Shown: in pieces, positions 27,601 to 36,600 of the stretch | How the letters are laid out: every line of letters begins with the position of its first letter | Numbering within the stretch: position 1 is the stretch's first letter | NCBI GenBank assembly: GCA_002633005.1 | Contig: NMRA01000633.1 | Span: 37,398 to 87,363 of the forward strand | Length of the DNA stretch: 49,966 nt | Direction of reading: 5' to 3' | Source of the DNA: Phoronis australis | Taxonomy: Eukaryota; Phoronida; Phoronidae | The notes under the pieces: model-generated | The model's database searches: none | What the model was told of the DNA's origin: nothing | What the model saw: the letters and a program-made list of their open reading frames with translations, nothing else | Position numbers and translations under genes: made by a program

Positions 27601-30600
27601 TGACCCTATTGCTGACGACTCGTATTCAAACAAGATCTCCGAGATCGTAGCTTGGTAAGTTCACTGGACACAGTTACTGCAGATTGTCAATGTTAAGTTC
27701 ACTGGACACAGTCACTGCAGATTGTCAATGTTAAGAGTCGATGGTTTGTCTACAAATGATGCTGTCTCTGGCCATATACGCAGTTATGTTATATCTTGCC
27801 TTGTAATCATCAAACTTTGCTCAAGGCTCTAATTGAAAATTGACCAGTCACATAGCATCAAGTTAGAACGATTACTTTAGTCTCTGAGAAACTTTTGTGG
27901 TATGATTTTTGCGACTATTTTCACCAACTTTTTTAACTGCCATTTAAAGCTTGTATTGTAATTAACTATTTTGATACCAACATATGAGTAATAGATATCA
28001 AACTAAATGAATTCATATTAAGTTACCAGCTGACAAAACAGTCTTGCTTTCCAATCTGGTATTGAGACAAACTGACCCAAAATTCCCAGTCATGACGGCT
28101 AGCAGAAGTCAAATTAATGTTGAGAGTAGTCCTCCCTTATTAATGTTGAGAGTAGTCCTCCCTTATTAATGTTGAGAGTAGTCCTCCCTTATTAATGTTG
28201 AGAGTAGTCCTCCCTTATTAATGTTGAGAGTAGTCCTCCCTTATTAATGTTGAGAGTAGTCCTCCCTTNTCACTGCAGATTGTCAATGTTAAGAGTCGAT
28301 GGTTTGTCTACAAATGATGCTGTCTCTGGCCATATACGCAGTTATGTTATATCTTGCCTTGTAATCATCAAGCTTTGCTCAAGGCTCTAATTGAAAATTG
28401 ACCAGTCACATAGCATCAAGTTAGAACGATTACTTTAGTCTCTGAGAAACTTTTGTGGTATGATTTTTGCGACTATTTTCACCAACTTTTTTAACTGCCA
28501 TTTAAAGCTTGTGTTGAGACAAACTGACCCAAAATTCCCAGTCATGACGGCTAGCAGAAGTCGAATTAATGTTCAGAGTAGTCCTCCCTTATTAATGTTG
28601 AGAGTAGTCCTCCCTCCCTTATTAATGTTGAGAGTAGTCCTCCCTTATTAGTGTTGAGAGTAGTCCTCCCTTATGGCCAAGAATAAATGTAAGGTGGCTA
28701 AACCATTCCTTAAGTAGAATGTTGTTACCCTAATAGTTGTTAGCAGTCGTTTTTACTGTAAACAGATTTGGCCATCGTGATGGGAAATGGTATTTTTCCT
28801 GATTACTTTTTGTCTTGTGCTGTATCTGTATAGCAAGTTGTTGGTTGAAGCTGAAGATTATACAAATTTGAACAATAACATTTTGTGAAATGTTTGATTA
28901 TCCTTTATTCAAAAGAACAGTCACTGCATTGTTAAATTGTTCAGATTTGGACCACTTGTTGGTAGCTGTATATTATGCAATGCACACTGTGCAAAGGTTG
29001 GACTAGAAATTGTTTCTTATTTGTTTTGTCTTATTGTGTTCTGAAGTGAATACCTTATACTGTGTTGATTTCTCTCGATGTTATGCCCAGTGCCTCTCTG
29101 CTTCTTTGCAGCTGTTTACAAGCTGATCCAGCTGACCGACCCGATGTGGTGCAGGTGGCTGGAAAGATGGCTGACATCATGATGACTCACATGGACCAGC
29201 TGAGGGTGAGTCAGGGAAGTCTGGAGAAAAAACTGGAGAGAGAAAGGAAGAGGACACTAAAGTAAGTGACAAACCAGAAGTTGAAGGTGCTCTGAGACTA
29301 GACGTGTTTGTGGACTTGGCAGCCATTCTCATGTGATTGGTTAAGATCAGGTTCTTTATGTTGGTTTAATATGATGTGCTAGCCATGGTGCGCTGACCAT
29401 GGTGCACTAACCATGGTGCACTAACCATGGTGCGCTAACCATGGTGCGCTAACCATGGTGCACTAACCATGGTGCGCTTACCATGGTGCACTAACCATGG
29501 TACACTAACCATGGTTCACTGACCATGGTACACTAACGATGGTACACTGACCATGGTACACTAAAGATGGTACGCTGACCATGTTGCACTAACCATGGTC
29601 AGTGATTTGCCAGTTCTTCCTAAGTTCAGAAGCCACTTTTAGTTTGAGTTAGGAACGGTTCCAATACAGTTTGTAATCGTGGTATGTAGACTCAGCTAAC
29701 AGTATTTCTTTGACATTTCAATAATGGCTAATCATCTTTGATCACTGGTTACCTCGCCTTCTCTACTCAGTGATCATCTTGTGGCTACCCTGAGAAGTGA
29801 GCAACATAATAGGTCTGGTGCAATTAAGCAAAATCAAAAATAATAAATATCTGCAACAGGTCTTTACAATTCGCATGTTTTGGATAATATCAAAGCATTA
29901 AGTTATATTTCAGACCTAAAGACACTATCACAAAATCTATGAAAGGTACTGGCTAGAAGATGTGCGGCTACCTGTTTAGGCTGAAAAGTTAACTCAATTC
30001 TATTAGTGCAATACTGGTACAGGGCATGGCTTACTGATATCCGCGTGCTTAAATCTCATTGTGTAAGATGACATATCTAGGCAAGAGACACCTAGGTAGA
30101 AGTGTATGTTCTGGGCACTGTGAAGGCACTATCATATGTCATGTGACACATGATAGTGTTGTGTGACATTAATATTATGTGTTTTCTGATTAAAAAAATA
30201 ATTGTAGGCGGTCTGATACACGTTGTACCAGACGTGCGCAGGCCTCGCATGTGGGCCCATTGCACTGATCACCTGGAAATATTTTTATGCTTTATTGATA
30301 TATGGTTAAAACTGAGCTGAGGAGCTAGAAACCTGGCTCATGTGTTTAGCAGTGTGACCTGGTAGGACTTGAACCCACGACCTCGAGTAAAGAAAGCGGG
30401 CACTTATCAACCAGGCCACACTGCCTCCTCTGTTTTCTTGTTACAGACACTACACTGTTACAGACACTACACTGCTACAGACNNNNNNNNNNNNNNNNNN
30501 NNNNNNNNNNNNNNNNNNNNNNNNNNNNNNNNNNNNNNNNNNNNNNNNNNNNNNNNNNNNNNNNNNNNNNNNNNNNNNNNNNNNNNNNNNNNNNNNNNNN

Positions 30601-33600
30601 NNNNNNNNNNNNNNNNNNNNNNNNNNNNNNNNNNNNNNNNNNNNNNNNNNNNNNNNNNNNNNNNNNNNNNNNNNNNNNNNNNNNNNNNNNNNNNNNNNNN
30701 NNNNNNNNNNNNNNNNNNNNNNNNNNNNNNNNNNNNNNNNNNNNNNNNNNNNNNNNNNNNNNNNNNNNNNNNNNNNNNNNNNNNNNNNNNNNNNNNNNNN
30801 NNNNNNNNNNNNNNNNNNNNNNNNNNNNNNNNNNNNNNNNNNNNNNNNNNNNNNNNNNNNNNNNNNNNNNNNNNNNNNNNNNNNNNNNNNNNNNNNNNNN
30901 NNNNNNNNNNNNNNNNNNNNNNNNNNNNNNNNNNNNNNNNNNNNNNNNNNNNNNNNNNNNNNNNNNNNNNNNNNNNNNNNNNNNNNNNNNNNNNNNNNNN
31001 NNNNNNNNNNNNNNNNNNNNNNNNNNNNNNNNNNNNNNNNNNNNNNNNNNNNNNNNNNNNNNNNNNNNNNNNNNNNNNNNNNNNNNNNNNNNNNNNNNNC
31101 TACACTGCTACAGACGCTACACTGTTACAGACGCTACACTGCTACAGACGCTACACTGCTACAGACACTACACTGTTACAGACTACACTGCTACAGACGC
31201 TACACTGCTACAGACGCTACACTGTTATAGACGCTACACTGCTACAGACGCTACACTGCTACAGATGCTACACTGTTACAGACACTGCACTGCTACAGAC
31301 ACTACACTGCTACAGACACTCCACTGCTACAGACACTACACTGCTACATTCTTTTGTTGCTCACATTGCAGTGCTATGATTTTTGCCTGTTATGAACACT
31401 AATCATGTTGTGTTGTGAACTTCAGAATATTGTTATTGACACTTCAGTTGTTGTGTTACAGGCATTACACTTCAGTTGTTGTGTTACAGGCATTACACTT
31501 CAGTTGTTGTGTTACAGGCATTACACTTCAGTTGTTCTGTTACAGGCATTACACTGAAGCTAACAAGAACATGCAAAACTACCAGCGACTGTTTTTGGCA
31601 TCACAGGAACGTTATGACAAACTGGTTAACCTAGCAAGTAGTGGAGGTGCAGCAAGTCTTAAGGTATTGTCATAAACTGGAGCATGGTCAGTGAGCATAC
31701 TCTCTGGTTAGTTTAGTGACAGTACACAAGATGGTGCAAATGAAAACGCCCAACCTGCAATTGATGAGTTTGGTCCAATCTGAGCTCGTCTTGTCAAATT
31801 TGTGGTCACCAAAATGTTGAGTATCACCGATGTCCTACAGGTGTCAATTGTGAGTAGGCCAATCGTGATGCTAACACTGCCTAGGTCTAGTAAGTCATGA
31901 CCAGAAAACAGCAAAGAAATAGGACTGTCAAAGTGAGAAACTGAGGTGTTTTTAATGTAGTATTACAATGAGGTTATTTCAAGTTCACCTGTCATCATTA
32001 TAACACTTGTGCACATGTAGCTAATTACAAATATCGAAAAACATAGCTGTGCAATCCTGACCCATTCACACCACAGACAAACAAAAACATAGCAGTACAA
32101 TCCTGACCCATTCACACCACAGACAAACAAAACAAAACAAAAACAATACAAACACATGCACAAGCACATTTTACAGAATACAATGTGAAATAGTAAATGT
32201 AAGATTTTGCTACAAAGTTTGATTGAAATGATTTGATTGCTACATTAGATTGGTGTGTTATGGCAGAAAATTAATTGTAAAAAGCCAGAATTCTTATTAC
32301 TTCTGTTCTATATGTTTAAAGTTATCACTGTAATTATTTTACCAGTGATTGACGTTATGAAATGCTCCCCTGATTTAACCTGTCAAGCAATCAGTGTAAT
32401 GCTGACCACGCTTTAGGTACGAATGTGAAATGTTTAACTCTATGTAAATGTAGTGTGCACACAAAATATGAACTTTGTTTTGAAAACAATTGTCATACTG
32501 TCGTTGCAACTTGTTTCCCTTTGTCTACAGGACACTGACATAAGTGATGGTGTGTTCTCTGACTCTGAAGTGTTTGACAAACTGCCACAGTTTCAGCGAA
32601 ATCCAACATTCTCTGTAGACGATCAAAACAATAACGAGAAAGGTAAACTGTCAAGTTTTAGTCCATGATTGCTGTATGTTGATTTTCTTAATTTGTCTGG
32701 AGGGATTGATTTGAAGGTATTTGTGTTGAGGGGTTGATGTGAAGGTATTTGTGTGGAGGGGTTGATTTGAAGGTATTTGAAGAAGACCATTTTCATCACT
32801 GAGTGGATATTTTTGAGGCATCCAGTCAGTTGCAAATAATGAATGAAAATAAAACAAATAGTGGAACTACCAAATAGTGGAACTACGTGACTCCAGATGT
32901 GTGACTACATGAACAGCTGGCCTTCGTCTCTGTTCACAGAGCACTTCCAATCTCTCAAACACTGCCTCATTCATGCCACGTTTGAACCAGTTTTCCTCTT
33001 TGTCGTCAACCTTAACGTAACATTAAGAGGATTTTCAGTCGTACCGTGCTGTGAATTATTTTTATAGCTGAATTTCTGCTTACTCCACTGACTGGCTGCA
33101 CCATAGTTTACATCAAAGACAGTGGAACATGAGTTTAGTACAAATACCAAACCATTAGCGATGATGTGCTGCGAGGTAGACATTCAGAGCTATTCACATT
33201 GTGTTATGATAAACATGAGTTGATCAACTACTTGCAGGCTGGGCATCTGATGATGACAGTTACCCTAGTAGTGGCAGTGACAGTAGAGAGAGTAGTAATG
33301 GTATGAATGGCTTCGTAGTGCCACAGCCACCGAGGACCCCAAGGGGGGGTAGTCGAGAGCCCCGGAGGAGACTGGAGTTGTCTCAGCAGTTTCAGCAGTT
33401 AACACTGGATGTTACAGGTATGTTACATGACGTTTATGTTTAACCTATGACATGGAACAATGGTGGTGTTCTTTAAAGGGAATTCAATGTGCCTATTTAC
33501 CTTCAGTTAGTGTTTTGTAAAAAGTGTTAAGCATTTACCAGCATAATAGAATCTTGTTCTTTCAGCATAGCTCATGACTTTTTATTGGACCAATCAGAAA

Positions 33601-36600
33601 CTGGTTGGCGACAGGTTGGAAAAATTGGCGAGTGGTCTGCTAATTTCTAGCAGACCAGCAACAAACAGCACTGCTAATTCTGTGCTGCCATTTGAAGACA
33701 CAGTTTTATTGCAGACTGTTGTTACTCATATAAGGTCTTAGCTTCACGACTGTGACTCAATGTCTGCTGTTATCATTGATCTAAGGCCTTTGCCGCATCA
33801 CTCAGTGACTCATTGTCTGCTGTTTTGTTATCATTCATCTAAAGCCTTGGCCTCCTGGCTCTGTGACTCAATGTCTGCTGCTGTCATTCATGTAAGGCCT
33901 TGGCCGCATGACTCTGTGACTCAATGTCTTCTGTTATCATTCATCTAAGGCTTTTGCCGCATGACTCTTTGACTCACTGTCTTCTGGTCTGGTGTCATTC
34001 ATCTAAGGCTTTGGCTGCACTACTCTGACTCACTGTTTGCTTCACTCAGCAACTGTAAATCAATTTTCTTCACAAAATTTCTACATACTTTAAAATGAAA
34101 TGAACACCATGTATTACTGGAAACCGGTATAGCGTTTATGGTTTTTCCTTATTCCAAGTGACTGAGACAGCCTTAAGGGGAATTGTCTTTTATGAGGCAT
34201 ATGTAGCCTGCTTATCGTACTCATCATCTTCAAATTCTTAAATTAAGTACGAGTATGGTTCAATTCACCTCCAATAATGAATTTCAAGTGATCAGGTTTG
34301 CTGTAAACTTTTATGTTGTATGCTTGCAGTTGTTATTTTTTGTTAAATAATGTATAGGTTAGTCCTATATATGAGCACAGCTCAAGAAATTGCATTCTCA
34401 TTATATCCAGGTTCTCATTCACTCTCATGCACACATTCACTAGTAAGACCAACTCAGAGGAGCAGAAGACACCTTTGTACAATGCTCGATTGTCAGCCAA
34501 TGAAACCAAGATATGAACCCAGGTCTCCCAAACCGGAGTCCGTAGCTCATTCCACTGAGCCACACCATCTGTCTACTCTGGCAGTCATCATGAACTGTGC
34601 CTTTTCTATGTGTGCAATGTTATGTGCACACAAGACTAAAACACTTTTCTCTGCATTTTTGTTTCTTCCATTACATTCCCAAAGTTTACAATATTTTCCG
34701 CAGGCCCTAAGTCAAGCCGTGATTCAGGAATATGTTCAGGTGACCCCAGTCCCAATGCCAGCTCATCCTCACCCAAACAGAACTCTGGGGACAGGACAAC
34801 TAGTGATAAGCATGACCAATTCCACCGTTCACTTAGTCACTCTGCCGTCGACACAGTCACCAAAAGAGGTGGTAGTGGTGGTCCTCGCCGTCCCAGTGAG
34901 TCATTGTTTGCTATTTTAGCTTAGAAATTTAAAGCACACTTTAATCTGGTTTCTTTTCTTCAAAGCAAATAAAGCTAATCTGAATGGACAAAAACAGTTT
35001 TGGAAATTTGGTAATGTCTTGCCAATTTGGAACAAAAGAAATTGCAACAACTCATGAGTTTCCTAAGTGAGCAGGAAAGGTGGGATAATATAGCTATGAT
35101 GTTGCACAACCTTTCATGTTCCATATAGTCCTGTAGTTAAAAAACCAGCACTAGGTAATTGTAAATCTCACTCAGATTCCTGCTGTTGAGTAGCAGGTTA
35201 CCACCCTGATGTTAATGGAAGTGGAACAAAAAACTTGTTTGCTTCTTACCTTGCCACAAGTCTATTGGTTTGCATTATTTTCTGTTTTCAGACAGTGCTA
35301 CTAAATCTGCTACATTGACCATATCTCCACGCAAGGTGAGGCAGATTAGTGACCCTATACTTCCGATGCTGAACCAACTGCACAAAATCATATACATTTC
35401 ACAGGTAGGACATCAGCTTTGCCATGAGTTGTGTTTTATACATTTTGTTATGCGCCCACATATTTATATGTGAGCGCATTATGCCGTCATCTCCGTCTGT
35501 CCGTCTGGCGTCCGCTGCTCTGTCTCCAAAACACCTTGACGTATGTTCATCACATTTTGCACATGTGTTCCTTCCGTGGATGGGATGGCATGAGCGAACT
35601 TTCGGACAAATCCAACTACCGGTTTGTCCCCTAGTGGCAATTTTAGTTTTTTACGTTTACCTCTGTATCTTTAAAAGTCCTGAACGGATTTTTGTTAAAT
35701 GTGGTACATAGGCACCTATTAGAAAGGTGACGCTGTCCTGCCGTTTTCGAATGGATTCAATGTAGTTTGCGCCACCTAGTGGCCATTTTTACTGTTTTTG
35801 CGTCCACTCCTCATCAACCAAACCGCTCAAAGGATGATTGTGAAAATTGGCATGTATATTCTTACTATGAAGTGGACGGCTGACGACGATTTTTCGATGA
35901 TTTTGACTACTGTGGTGCCTCCTAGTGACAGTTTTGTTTTTTTGCGCCTATGACTGTATCTCCTAAACCATTCGAAGGATCTTTACTAAATTTAGTACGT
36001 GTATTTATATGATGTTGACAACAGACAACGATGACTTTCGGACAGATCTGACTACTGATGTGCCACCTATTGGCAATTTTATTTTTTTATGTTTACCCCT
36101 GTACGTTCAAAGGTCCTCAACTTATTTTCAAGAAATTTGGCATACTGGCATCTTTTAATGAGATGACGCCATCTCTGTTTTCAGATGGATTCGACCTAGT
36201 TTGCGCCACCTATTGCCCATTTTTGCTGTTTTCAAGTCTGTTTTTTGGCGTCCACTCGTCTATCAAGCAAACCGCTTTCAGGATAAATGTGAAAATTGGC
36301 ATGTATGTTTTTACTAGGAAGTGGACAGCTGACGATGATTTTCGGATGAGTTCAACTACTGTGGGGCCTCCTAGTGGCTGTTTTGTTTTTTTATTTGCGC
36401 CCATGGCTGTATCTCCTCAACCTTTGCAGGATCTTTACTTAATTTAGGATGTGTATTTATATGATGTTGACAACGAACGGCGACGACTTTCGGATGTATG
36501 TGACTACTGGTGTGCCCCCTAGTGGCAATTTTAGTTTTTTTACATTTACCAGTCTGTATCTTCAAAGGTCATCAATAGATTTTCATAAAAATTTGAATAT

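Noticed and set aside
30350-30428. Functional tRNA gene
   Set aside because: A and B boxes are present but a full cloverleaf with a clear anticodon arm could not be drawn.
34350-34919. 189-codon plus-strand frame over exon 23
   Set aside because: It overlaps exon 23 in another frame and covers a SINE; the splice phases of exons 22 and 24 require the other frame.
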